Assembly (NCBI GenBank): GCA_021772055.1
Contig: JAETNR010000046.1
Coordinates: 1-35,992 of the forward strand
Direction of reading: 5' to 3'
Source: Blautia sp.
Lineage (GTDB): Bacteria; Bacillota; Clostridia; Lachnospirales; Lachnospiraceae
DNA: 35,992 nucleotides
A program made the position numbers and the translations under genes. This document shows positions 25,135 to 32,940 of the stretch, one piece after another. The notes under the pieces are model-generated. The model had not been told where the DNA came from. It searched no databases and was given only the letters and a program-made list of their open reading frames with translations. Within the stretch, counting starts at the first letter, position 1; the number at the start of each line of letters is the position of its first letter.

Positions 25135-26613
25135 ATGAGCAGATATGTATTGGGTATTGATCAGAGCACGCAGGGCACAAAGGCGCTTCTCTTTGATGAA
25201 GAAGGAAACCTGATCTGCCGCAGTGACGTGCCCCATAAACAGTATATTGACCAGCGGGGATGGGTGGAACATGATCCGGAGGAAATTTACCGCAACACGA
25301 TTTCCGTTGTAAAGCTCCTGGTAGAGAAAGCTGGGATTGACAAAGATGATATCGTAACCCTAGGAATCAGCAATCAGCGGGAGACTGCGATGGTCTGGGA
25401 TCGTGCTACCGGAAAACCGGTATACAATGCAGTGGTATGGCAGTGCGCCCGGGGTGCAGAGATTTGCGAAAAGATTGAAAAGGCAGGATATGGGGAGATG
25501 ATCCGCTCCCATACAGGACTTCAGCTTTCCCCTTATTTTTCAGCAGGAAAAATTGCCTGGGTACTGCAGAATGTGGAAGGTGCGCAGGAGAAGGCAGACA
25601 GAGGAGAACTCTGCTGCGGGACCATTGACAGCTGGCTGGTATATAAGCTGACAGGCGGGAAGGAGTTCCGCACAGATTACTCCAATGCCTCCCGCACCCA
25701 GATGTTTGATATTTCCAGGCTTGCCTGGGATGAAGAGGTGTGTAGTCTTTTCCGGATTCCTGTCTGTTGTCTGGCAGAACTGACTGATTCTGACGGGGAA
25801 TATGGTCTGACGGATTTTGAGGGATTTTTAGATTCCCCTATTCCGATCCGCGGTGTTCTGGGAGATTCTCATGGGGCACTATTCGGACAGGGCTGTATCG
25901 AAAAAGGGATGATTAAAACCACCTATGGGACAGGATCTTCCGTTATGATGAACATTGGAAAAGAGCCGGTGTTCAGCAAGCGCGTGGTAACCTCCCTTGC
26001 ATGGAAGCTGGGCGGTGAGGTGAATTATGTACTGGAGGGCAACATCAACTATACAGGAGCCGTGATCACCTGGCTGAAGGATGACTTGGGACTGATTACA
26101 TCCCCGGGGGAGACAGAGGGTTTGGCTCTGGCTTCCAACCCAAAGGATAAAACGTATCTGGTTCCTGCGTTTACAGGGCTTAGCGCACCTTACTGGGACA
26201 GTGAGGCTGCCGGGATCCTGAGCGGAATGACCAGAACCACAAAACGGGCGGAAATCGTCCGTGCAGGTTTGGATTGTATCGCTTATCAGATTACGGATGT
26301 GATCGAGGCTATGAGTGAAGAGTCAGGGACTGCCATCGGAGAGCTTCGGGTTGACGGTGGACCTACCAGGAACCGCTATCTCATGCAGTTCCAGAGCGAC
26401 ATGGCCCATGTGACAGTGCAGGTACCTTCTGCAGAAGAACTTTCCGGGATCGGTGCTGCCTATGCAGCAGGAATTGCAGCAGGTATTTACAATAGAGAAG
26501 AAGTCTTTGCAAAAATGAGCCGAACCAAATTCCAGCCGGCTATGGAAGAGACAGTCCGCAAGGAAAAATACCAGGGGTGGAAACAGGCGGTTTCCATGGT
26601 TCTTACAAAATAG
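25135..26613 (+). CDS. FGGY-family carbohydrate kinase (glycerol kinase-like)
   Basis: This 492-residue sugar or polyol kinase has two actin-like ATPase domains. The N-terminal phosphate loop is VLGIDQSTQGTKALLFDEEG. The central region closely resembles glycerol kinase (ISNQRETAMVWDR, TGKPVYNAVVWQ, DYSNASRTQMFDI), and TTYGTGSSVMMNIG and RVDGGPTRNRYLMQFQ are ATP-site motifs. The ATG lies one base after the transketolase stop, with only a weak GGTGA site, so translation is probably coupled. In this operon it more likely phosphorylates the ketose made by the isomerase than glycerol; this is inference. Confidence 0.9.
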   Translation: MSRYVLGIDQSTQGTKALLFDEEGNLICRSDVPHKQYIDQRGWVEHDPEEIYRNTISVVKLLVEKAGIDKDDIVTLGISNQRETAMVWDRATGKPVYNAVVWQCARGAEICEKIEKAGYGEMIRSHTGLQLSPYFSAGKIAWVLQNVEGAQEKADRGELCCGTIDSWLVYKLTGGKEFRTDYSNASRTQMFDISRLAWDEEVCSLFRIPVCCLAELTDSDGEYGLTDFEGFLDSPIPIRGVLGDSHGALFGQGCIEKGMIKTTYGTGSSVMMNIGKEPVFSKRVVTSLAWKLGGEVNYVLEGNINYTGAVITWLKDDLGLITSPGETEGLALASNPKDKTYLVPAFTGLSAPYWDSEAAGILSGMTRTTKRAEIVRAGLDCIAYQITDVIEAMSEESGTAIGELRVDGGPTRNRYLMQFQSDMAHVTVQVPSAEELSGIGAAYAAGIAAGIYNREEVFAKMSRTKFQPAMEETVRKEKYQGWKQAVSMVLTK

Positions 26614-26633
26614 AAAGGAAATGGCTGTACTGC

Positions 26634-26661
26634 TTGATTTTTCATTGGATTCAGTTATAAT
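26634..26661 (+). promoter_or_regulatory. Promoter of the SH3b protein gene
   Basis: TTGATT (26634-26639), a 16-base spacer and TATAAT (26656-26661). No terminator is visible after the FGGY gene, so readthrough is possible. Confidence 0.7.
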
Positions 26662-26702
26662 AGAGGAAGATTGCGTAAATACAAATGCAAGGGGGAATAC
26701 CA

Positions 26703-27731
26703 ATGAAGAATAAAGTGGTGAGAATCATGCTCTGCGTGTCAATGGCAGCGATGCTGGGAATCAGCGTTCCCTGGGGTGCTATGGCAGCTCAGACGGAGAG
26801 TGTGGGGACAGATGCCGGTGAAGAGAAGAAGCAGGAAGAAGAGCAAGATCTCGGGGAGGAACGGGTACCGGAGGATGTAACGGTATCTTTGCTCACAGGC
26901 GAGGTGGTTTTAAAGAATGAAACCAGCCGTTTCTTAGGCAGTGCAGAATATCAGAAGGCAGAATCCAGGGTTGTGGAGAATGCGCAGGTAACCAGCCAGG
27001 GAGGGGAGCAGCTTGCACAGACATGGAATCTGGTATTGACTGAGGAAGAAGGAACAGCTCATATCTTTAAAGATGTGCGTGCAGATAAATGGGCAGAACC
27101 AAGGATTACGGAGCAGCTTGGGATGCTTTATATAGAATACCTGGACGAAGAAAATCAGAAACAAAGTGCCCCTGAGGATATAGAAGAAAAGACTTTGGAA
27201 GCACCGGTTACCGTATATGCAACGACAGAGGTGAACATTCGGGAAACGCCGGATGTTGCGTCCCAGTCCCTGAAGGTTACAAAGTCTGGTGAGGAATGGA
27301 GTGCAGTTGCAGTTTTGCCTGGATGGGTGAAAGTAGAAGGAAACGGTATTACCGGATATGTGCATCACGAATATCTGACAGAGGAAAAGGATTCATTGGG
27401 TGAAGCTGCTGTCCAGAACACTGCAGGGAAGGCTGATCAGCCTGCAGTACAGCAGAATCAGCCTGCATATCAGGAACCGCAGAACGATTATCAGGAGCCT
27501 GCGTATGATCCGCCGGAACCACAGACTCCTGTCGATCCGGAACCGCAGGAGCCTTCTGCCCCGGAACCGCAGGAACCGTCTGCTCCGGAAGAGCAGGAGC
27601 CATCTGAACCGGATAATTCCGGGGATATAACGGTAATCAGCAGAGAAGATTTCCCAAACGAATCGGGAGACGGACACGGAATGTATGAGATTACTTACTC
27701 AGACGGAAGTGTGGTTTACCAGGATTACTAA
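26703..27731 (+). CDS. Secreted SH3b-domain protein with Pro/Glu-rich tail
   Basis: The 342-residue protein has a signal peptide (1 to about 29, ending GAMAA), then an acidic region. A bacterial SH3 domain follows at about 170-225 (VYATTEVNIRETPDVASQSL, then GWVKVEGNGITGYVHHEYL). Next is a Gln/Pro/Glu-rich segment (about 245-305) with repeats such as EPQEPSAPEPQEPSAPEEQ, and a short C-terminal domain, ISREDFPNESGDGHGMYEIT. SH3b domains bind cell-wall peptides; the Pro-rich part resembles a wall-spanning linker. No hydrolase domain or LPXTG anchor is present. GGGGGA precedes ATG 26703 by seven bases. The precise role is unknown. Confidence 0.85.
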   Translation: MKNKVVRIMLCVSMAAMLGISVPWGAMAAQTESVGTDAGEEKKQEEEQDLGEERVPEDVTVSLLTGEVVLKNETSRFLGSAEYQKAESRVVENAQVTSQGGEQLAQTWNLVLTEEEGTAHIFKDVRADKWAEPRITEQLGMLYIEYLDEENQKQSAPEDIEEKTLEAPVTVYATTEVNIRETPDVASQSLKVTKSGEEWSAVAVLPGWVKVEGNGITGYVHHEYLTEEKDSLGEAAVQNTAGKADQPAVQQNQPAYQEPQNDYQEPAYDPPEPQTPVDPEPQEPSAPEPQEPSAPEEQEPSEPDNSGDITVISREDFPNESGDGHGMYEITYSDGSVVYQDY

Positions 27732-27737
27732 AGACAG

Positions 27738-27771
27738 AAAGGACAGGAACCATTTGCGATTCCTGTCCTTT
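27738..27771. terminator. Terminator between two convergent genes
   Basis: A perfect 12-bp stem, AAAGGACAGGAA (27738-27749) with its complement (27760-27771), and a ten-base loop. It is seven bases after the SH3b stop and nine bases from the end of the opposite gene. The A-ended 5' arm and T-ended 3' arm allow function on both strands. Confidence 0.85.
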
Positions 27772-27779
27772 TCTATAGG

Positions 27780-29240
27780 CTACAGTTCTTCTTTTAGTTT
27801 TTGTATCACACTCTGCAGGTAAAGGATCATTTCTTCCTTTGTAGAAAGTACGGAATCATCCAGACTTTCGGCATAATCCAAAAAAGAAGAGAGGATTCCC
27901 GGTTCTTTGATGATCAGATAAATATTCTCTTTTTTTATATTGGTAAACAAAAGGTAACCGGAGGTGGTGTTTACGGATAAATGGAGATTATCGGAAATCT
28001 GATCCAGCGGCTTTTTCAGAAACCGGTATGTACCCCAGGCACATTGTTTCTCCAGCTCCTTCAGAAGAAAAATCCGTTCTTCAATGGTAAAGGGGCGATA
28101 GATCTCTGAGGGGATTTCCGTAATCCTGCCTGTTCTGGCAAAAGCATCAATTCCCTGCTTTGTGTGGTACAGATGCGTGCTGCAGGAAGGAAGCCTGCTC
28201 CTGGTCAGATCAATATATTCCTGAAGGCGGGGAAGTATGGCATCTCTGCACGGGAGGTCTTTACGGACAGCATTTTCCAGAAGCTGCGGAGTAACAAAGG
28301 GAATGATGCAGGGCTCCGGCTGGAGACCGTAATTGGGCGTATCCGTCCACAGCATATTTCCAAGAACAAGGCATTCCTCCAATACGGAATTGACTGTATG
28401 GAATAAAGGAAAGCACTTATTCAGGTAATTATGATAAAGATCCCACATCATCTGAACTGTACGGGGTTCTGTAAAAAAGATTCCTGCGTGATAATCTGAG
28501 GTGCAGGTAAGCGCACAGGTTTGTGTAATGATCAGGCAAGGAAACCCGTTAAAGCTGTTATAATGGGAATGAATATCATCATAAAAGTAGTAAGGATGAT
28601 AATTCAGGGCATGGATGTATATTGAAATGATCTTGCGGATATACACCAGATTGTAGGGTTCATGAGTTTCCGTCATCTGCTCGGAATTGCTGAGACAGAG
28701 GATATGTTCAATATATAAGTCCGAATTCAAGGACTTTAAGCTGGCCAGCAGGCTGAACAGAAAATCATAGTCCGGCTGCAGAAAGAGAGCAATATGCCCG
28801 TTTTCCTTATTGGATTCTGCAATGAGCATGCGGTGCAGATAATCATTGACCTCGAGCCTGGTGGGCAAAGCAGTGCAGCCCGAAATTGCCTCAGCCGGAT
28901 CCTGGTTGGAACAGGAAATCTTAAGAGGAGAAGGCAAAATACTCTGTGATGAAGACCTCGGGAAGGTCATAAGAAAATTTTCTACACTCTTTCTATTAAA
29001 ATAGGTAGTCCGGCCTGTAACCGTAATCTGGTATGCAGTCTGAAACTGCTCATATTCCAATGGTGTGAGATGCATAAATTCAGCGATTTTGTCTACGAGG
29101 GCAGGTGAAGGTGGGTTACGCTTTCCGTTGATGATCTTATACATAGTGGAACGATCAATACCACAGTATCGAACCATAGAATATACTTTGATATTTTTAT
29201 CGTGTATGAATTGGGTTAATAAATCTGAAAATTCTGACAT
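27780..29240 (-). CDS. HTH (XRE-like) protein with a large uncharacterised domain
   Basis: The 486-residue protein starts with a Cro/XRE-like helix-turn-helix (about 1-60: SMVRYCGIDRSTMYKIINGK, then PALVDKIAEFMHLTPLEY). The remaining 420 residues have no motif I recognise. They are rich in aromatic residues and lack signal or membrane segments, which suggests a ligand- or protein-sensing domain. ATG at 29240 follows GAGG by six bases on the minus strand; an ATG at 29252 lacks a site. It diverges from the NifX-like gene and may regulate it or itself. Similar large HTH proteins occur in Lachnospiraceae, but their targets are unknown to me. Confidence 0.8.
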   Translation of the reverse strand: MSEFSDLLTQFIHDKNIKVYSMVRYCGIDRSTMYKIINGKRNPPSPALVDKIAEFMHLTPLEYEQFQTAYQITVTGRTTYFNRKSVENFLMTFPRSSSQSILPSPLKISCSNQDPAEAISGCTALPTRLEVNDYLHRMLIAESNKENGHIALFLQPDYDFLFSLLASLKSLNSDLYIEHILCLSNSEQMTETHEPYNLVYIRKIISIYIHALNYHPYYFYDDIHSHYNSFNGFPCLIITQTCALTCTSDYHAGIFFTEPRTVQMMWDLYHNYLNKCFPLFHTVNSVLEECLVLGNMLWTDTPNYGLQPEPCIIPFVTPQLLENAVRKDLPCRDAILPRLQEYIDLTRSRLPSCSTHLYHTKQGIDAFARTGRITEIPSEIYRPFTIEERIFLLKELEKQCAWGTYRFLKKPLDQISDNLHLSVNTTSGYLLFTNIKKENIYLIIKEPGILSSFLDYAESLDDSVLSTKEEMILYLQSVIQKLKEEL

Positions 29241-29272
29241 AAATAACCTCATTTTTTTGATTTGTTATTTCT

Positions 29273-29301
29273 ATTTTAGAAGAAAATGGCAGCTTTGTCC
29301 A
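29273..29301 (-). promoter_or_regulatory. Promoter of the HTH protein gene
   Basis: On the minus strand TGGACA (29296-29301) and TAAAAT (29273-29278) are 17 bases apart. Confidence 0.65.
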
Positions 29302-29332
29302 CCTGAAAATAGAAAAAAGTTGTAAAAAAATG

Positions 29333-29360
29333 TTTACATAATTGGCAAGTGTGATATAAT
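29333..29360 (+). promoter_or_regulatory. Promoter of the NifX-like/PflX operon
   Basis: TTTACA (29333-29338), a 16-base spacer and TATAAT (29355-29360) with an extended TGA. It is back to back with the HTH promoter, 31 bases apart. Confidence 0.75.
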
Positions 29361-29403
29361 TAAATTCAGTGGATAAATACAGGATGAGAAAGGAAAAATC
29401 AAT

Positions 29404-29802
29404 ATGAAAATCGCAGTAACTTATGAAAACGGACAGGTATTTCAGCATTTCGGACATACCGAACAGTTTAAGGTTTATACAGTAGAAGATGGAAAGGTTA
29501 CAGGTTCAGAAGTGGTAGATACCAATGGAAGCGGACACGGTGCTCTGGCCGGATTTCTGAAAAAACTGGGAGTTAATACCCTGATTTGCGGCGGAATCGG
29601 CGGAGGGGCAAGAGTTGCCCTTGCTGAGGCTGGTGTGGAGCTGTTTCCGGGTGCAAGCGGAGATGCAGATGCACAGGTGAATGCATATCTTGCAGGAAGC
29701 CTTGCTTATAATCCGGATACGGTATGCAATCATCATCATGAAGAAGGACATGACTGTGGAAACCATGATGCTCATGAGTGCGGTCACCATTGCGGAGAAT
29801 AA
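29404..29802 (+). CDS. NifX/NifB-type (dinitrogenase Fe-Mo cofactor domain) protein with His/Cys tail
   Basis: The 132-residue protein begins with the small domain found in NifX, NafY and the NifB C-terminus (MKIAVTYENGQVFQHFGHTEQFKVY), which in those proteins carries iron-sulfur or FeMo-cofactor precursors. The glycine-rich LICGGIGGGARVALAEAGVE follows. Residues 108-132 form a tail very rich in His and Cys (CNHHHEEGHDCGNHDAHECG), a likely metal-binding segment. No nitrogenase genes are present. The stop lies two bases before the radical SAM gene, so a partnership is likely: the small protein may carry a metal or cluster for that enzyme. Confidence 0.9.
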   Translation: MKIAVTYENGQVFQHFGHTEQFKVYTVEDGKVTGSEVVDTNGSGHGALAGFLKKLGVNTLICGGIGGGARVALAEAGVELFPGASGDADAQVNAYLAGSLAYNPDTVCNHHHEEGHDCGNHDAHECGHHCGE

Positions 29803-29804
29803 AC

Positions 29805-30731
29805 ATGAGTCCTGAGAGTGCGTTCTCTTTATTAAAAGACTGTACCTTCTGCCCAAGAGAGTGCCATGCAGATCGTTTGGGCGGAGAGTTAGGATATTGC
29901 GGCATGAGCAGCACACTATTTGCTGCCCGTGCCGCTTTGCATATGTGGGAGGAACCCTGCATTTCCGGAGAGAAAGGCTCGGGGGCTGTGTTCTTTTCCG
30001 GTTGCGGCCTGAAGTGCTGCTTTTGTCAGAACAGGGAAATCGCTATAGGAGACCGGGGAAAAGAAATTTCTGTGGAACGTCTGGCAGATATTTTCCTGGA
30101 GCTGGAACAGCAGGGAGCTGCCAATTTAAATCTGGTTACAGGCGCCCATTATGTTCCTCAGATCTTGCTGGCTCTGGAAAATGCCCGAAGCAGAGGATGC
30201 AGGCTTGGCGTAGTGTATAATTCAAGCGGATATGAAAAAGTGGAGATTTTAAAGCTTATGAAAGGGTACGTGGATATTTATCTTCCGGATCTGAAATATC
30301 TGGACGCAAAACTTTCCGGTGCATTTTCCCATGCACCGGATTATCCGGAAACTGCCATGGCTGCCATCAGGGAAATGGTGGAACAGACAGGCGAATGCTG
30401 TTTTTCTGAGGACGGATACATGCAGAAGGGAACTATTGTCCGGCATTTGATCCTTCCGGGGCATACGAGAAATTCAATCCGCATTCTGGAGTATCTTCAT
30501 AAAACATATGGTGACCGCATATACATCAGTATTATGAACCAATATACCCCGGTATATCATCAGGAGGCTTATCCGGAACTGAACCGCAGGGTAACAGAAA
30601 GAGAATATAAAAAAGTTCTGGATGCAGCGTGTGACCTGGGGATTGAGAATGGGTTCTTCCAGGAAGGAGAAACGGCGAAGGAAAGCTTTATTCCTCCTTT
30701 TAATTATGAAGGCGTTTTATCAAATGTCTGA
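29805..30731 (+). CDS. PflX-type radical SAM protein
   Basis: The 308-residue protein has the radical SAM cluster motif CX3CX2C at C67, C71 and C74 (FSGCGLKCCFCQN). An N-terminal cysteine cluster (C13, C16, C20, C32 in KDCTFCPREC and GYCG) may hold a second cluster. The sequence fits the PflX group (COG1313), related to pyruvate formate-lyase activases; the function of this group is not established. DIYLPDLKYLD and ISIMNQYTPVY are conserved in it. ATG 29805 follows GGAG (29794-29797) by seven bases. No glycyl radical enzyme gene is in the window. Confidence 0.9.
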   Translation: MSPESAFSLLKDCTFCPRECHADRLGGELGYCGMSSTLFAARAALHMWEEPCISGEKGSGAVFFSGCGLKCCFCQNREIAIGDRGKEISVERLADIFLELEQQGAANLNLVTGAHYVPQILLALENARSRGCRLGVVYNSSGYEKVEILKLMKGYVDIYLPDLKYLDAKLSGAFSHAPDYPETAMAAIREMVEQTGECCFSEDGYMQKGTIVRHLILPGHTRNSIRILEYLHKTYGDRIYISIMNQYTPVYHQEAYPELNRRVTEREYKKVLDAACDLGIENGFFQEGETAKESFIPPFNYEGVLSNV

Positions 30732-30760
30732 TGAGGAAAAAACTCCGAAAATGGAAGGAG

Positions 30761-30780
30761 GCCGGTACTTTCGTACCGGC
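30761..30780. repeat. Perfect GC-rich hairpin after the PflX gene
   Basis: GCCGGTAC and GTACCGGC pair around TTTC. No T run follows on the plus strand. A second, A/T-armed hairpin (AAAAAGC 30804-30810 with GCTTTTT 30816-30822) lies just downstream and may be the actual terminator. Further along, the 13-base sequence AAAAATGTGAAAA is repeated at 30842 and 30875. Confidence 0.6.
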
Positions 30781-30891
30781 GCGTATGAAAAAGAAAAATA
30801 TATAAAAAGCTCTTCGCTTTTTACAAACATTACTATAATGGAAAAATGTGAAAATTTTGTGAAGAGCATTTGAAAAAAATGTGAAAAGGAC

Positions 30892-30920
30892 TTGACAGTT
30901 TTATGATAAAGAAATATGAT
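30892..30920 (+). promoter_or_regulatory. Strong promoter before a leader terminator
   Basis: TTGACA (30892-30897), a 17-base spacer and TATGAT (30915-30920) place the start near 30927. Only about 40 bases separate that start from the end of a terminator. Confidence 0.8.
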
Positions 30921-30936
30921 GGAAGATAGAACGAAG

Positions 30937-30967
30937 GCGTTCTGCAGATTGCAGAACGTCTTTTTTT
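30937..30967 (+). terminator. Terminator directly after a promoter
   Basis: CGTTCTGCA (30938-30946) pairs with TGCAGAACG (30950-30958) around GAT, one more G-U pair closes it, and seven T follow (30961-30967). No coding sequence lies between promoter and terminator, so it is either an attenuator for the next gene or ends a tiny RNA. Confidence 0.88.
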
Positions 30968-31027
30968 ATAGTATGGGATTACCTATGACATAAAAAAAGT
31001 AGCATGATATCGCAGGGAGGGTTTGGA

Positions 31028-31434
31028 ATGAAATTGCACGAAAAAGTAAGTACCGGTATGGCTGGCTTTGATAAGATGATTGATATGCTGCGGATAGGGG
31101 ACAATGTAGTATGGCAGATTGCAGACAGCGATTTGATGAAGGAAGATAGGGGAGTGCCGAAATCCCTGTTTTTCACCATGGATTATCGGGAGGCAGACAG
31201 GCTCAGGGAAGTCATTTCTTCCAGGATCTGGTAGAGTCCGGTGTGTTTTACCTGGCACTTTTCAAGGAACAGGAAGGGGTGATCTTCCATGAGGAAAAAC
31301 TGAGGGAGGCCCCCAATCTTCTGGAACGCTTTCTCACGGACGCCGCTGCATGGAAAAACGTGATCCATGTGGCAGATGTGAAGAGAATGGAATTGTATTC
31401 GGATATTTCCTGTCAGAGGGTTTTCTGTAAATAG
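31028..31434 (+). pseudogene. Decayed PEP/pyruvate-binding (PEP synthase-like) gene with KaiC-like N-terminus
   Basis: The gene keeps a good binding site (GGGAGGG) and start. It reads KLHEKVSTGMAGFDKMIDML and LRIGDNVVWQIADSD, matching the RecA/KaiC-like N-terminus of large PEP/pyruvate-binding proteins of anaerobes. That frame stops at 31232. From 31207 another frame reads GSHFFQDLVESGVFYLALF and runs to a stop at 31432 through VIHVADVKRMELYSD, which resembles the later part of the PPDK N-domain. Several hundred residues are thus missing between the two parts, with a frameshift. A 68-residue peptide could still be made from the first frame. Confidence 0.65.
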
Positions 31435-31475
31435 AAAAAACTCCCGGGAATATGAACGGATATTCCCGGAAGTTT
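31434..31475 (-). terminator. Terminator of the trkA-trkH operon
   Basis: A 10-bp stem (31444-31453 with 31460-31469) and, on the minus strand, six T (plus-strand A run 31435-31440). It lies just past the trkH stop. The T tract is poor on the plus strand. Confidence 0.85.
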
Positions 31476-31488
31476 CCATAAGAAGCCT

Positions 31489-32928
31489 TTAAAATTTTTT
31501 CCAGGTGCTTTTGGAAAAGAGCAACAGGAGCGGAAAAATCTCAAGCCGGCCTGCCAGCATATCAAAAATCAAAACGATCTTGGAAGGATAGGAAAACATG
31601 GCGAAGTTTCCGGTAGGTCCTACCACTTCAAGTCCCGGACCGATATTGTTCAGGGTTGCAGCAACGCTGGTAAAGTTGGTGATCAGGTCAAAATTATCAA
31701 GGCTGATGATCAAAACAGAAACGGCAAAAATGAGGACATAGGTGCTCATGAAAATATTGGTAGAGCGAACTACTTCATGAGGGATGGATTTGCCGTCCAT
31801 TTTTACTTTTTTCACGGCACTGGGGTGCAGGTATAAAACCAACTCCTTGCGGATCGCTTTAAAAAGAATGATCAGCCTGGAAACCTTGATGCCGCCGCCT
31901 GTACTTCCTGCGCAGGCACCGATGAACATCAGAAGAACCAGGATCGTTCTGGAAAGTTCAGGCCACAGGTTAAAATCTGCGGTGGCGAATCCGGTGGTTG
32001 TAATAATGGAACCAACCTGAAAAGCAGCATCCTTTAACGCGATGCCCATGTTTCCGTACAAATGGCGGATGTTAACGGCAATGACCAGCACAGAAAGAAC
32101 GATCGTGGCGAAGTAAACACGCACTTCTTCAATTTTCAGCGCTGTCCGGATTTTTTTGGTAAGAACCAGATAATAAAAAGTAAAGTTTACGCCAAAAAGA
32201 ATCATAAATATGGTTACCACTACCTGAATATAAGTGCTGTAGCCTGCGATACTGTCGGAATGAATGCCGAAGCCTCCGGTACCGGCTGTACCAAAAGCAG
32301 TACAAATCGCATCAAACAGAGGCATTTTCCCCAACAGAAGAAGCAGAATCTGAAGCATCGTCATTCCAAAATAAATGGTATAAAGAATCTTTGCAGTAGA
32401 CTGTACCTTAGGAACAAGCTTGCTGACCGTAGGTCCCGGGCTTTCTGCGCGCATGAGGCTCATATGGTAGCCGTTGATCTGGGGAAGCAGGCACAGAAGG
32501 AAAACAAGAACTCCCATACCGCCGATCCAGTGAGTAAAGCTTCGCCAGATCAGCATACAATGCGAAAGTGCTTCCACACGGCTCAGAACGCTGGCTCCTG
32601 TTGTGGTAAAGCCGGAAACCGTTTCAAAGATCGCATCTATATAATTGGGAATGCTGCCGCTGAGGGTAAAGGGCAGCGCTCCGGTAAGACTTAAGACGAT
32701 CCAGCTTAAAGCCACAATAACGCAGCCTTCTTTTGTATGGAATACGTTATTCGCAGGTTTTTTAAAGGTAAGGGCTGTTCCGGCAAGGAGGCACAATCCT
32801 ATGATGATCAGGAAGATAAATCCGTCCTTTTCCCTGTAGATGAGGGAAGTGACCAGGGGAAGAGCCATAAAGGCTGCCTGGAATTTTAAAATCCATCCGA
32901 TAATATGAATGATAATGGAATAATTCAT
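31489..32928 (-). CDS. trkH: TrkH-family potassium uptake protein
   Basis: This is the channel-like subunit of a Trk/Ktr K+ uptake system. The 479 residues hold about ten hydrophobic helices in four membrane-pore-membrane repeats. Selectivity-filter-like sequences are visible: FTTTGASVL, GTAGTGGFGI, ITTTGFATADF and LNNIGPGLEVVGPTG. GACAGSTGGGIKVSRL is the conserved TrkH segment near residue 325. GGAGAG precedes the ATG. Its start lies 12 bases after the trkA stop, so the two are co-transcribed and should form one membrane complex. Confidence 0.96.
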   Translation of the reverse strand: MNYSIIIHIIGWILKFQAAFMALPLVTSLIYREKDGFIFLIIIGLCLLAGTALTFKKPANNVFHTKEGCVIVALSWIVLSLTGALPFTLSGSIPNYIDAIFETVSGFTTTGASVLSRVEALSHCMLIWRSFTHWIGGMGVLVFLLCLLPQINGYHMSLMRAESPGPTVSKLVPKVQSTAKILYTIYFGMTMLQILLLLLGKMPLFDAICTAFGTAGTGGFGIHSDSIAGYSTYIQVVVTIFMILFGVNFTFYYLVLTKKIRTALKIEEVRVYFATIVLSVLVIAVNIRHLYGNMGIALKDAAFQVGSIITTTGFATADFNLWPELSRTILVLLMFIGACAGSTGGGIKVSRLIILFKAIRKELVLYLHPSAVKKVKMDGKSIPHEVVRSTNIFMSTYVLIFAVSVLIISLDNFDLITNFTSVAATLNNIGPGLEVVGPTGNFAMFSYPSKIVLIFDMLAGRLEIFPLLLLFSKSTWKKF

Positions 32929-32940
32929 AACTGCTCTCCT

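Noticed and set aside
25135..26613. Plain glycerol kinase of a glycerol operon
   Set aside because: No glpF or glpO/glpD is adjacent and the gene is coupled to an isomerase and transketolase; the sequence resemblance alone does not fix glycerol as substrate.
29404..30731. Part of a nitrogen fixation cluster
   Set aside because: Only the small NifX-like domain is present; no nifH, nifD, nifK or nifB genes are nearby.
32062..32694. Plus-strand open frame of 210 codons
   Set aside because: It is antisense to trkH, which has all TrkH signatures; the translation is Lys/Asn-rich with no domain.
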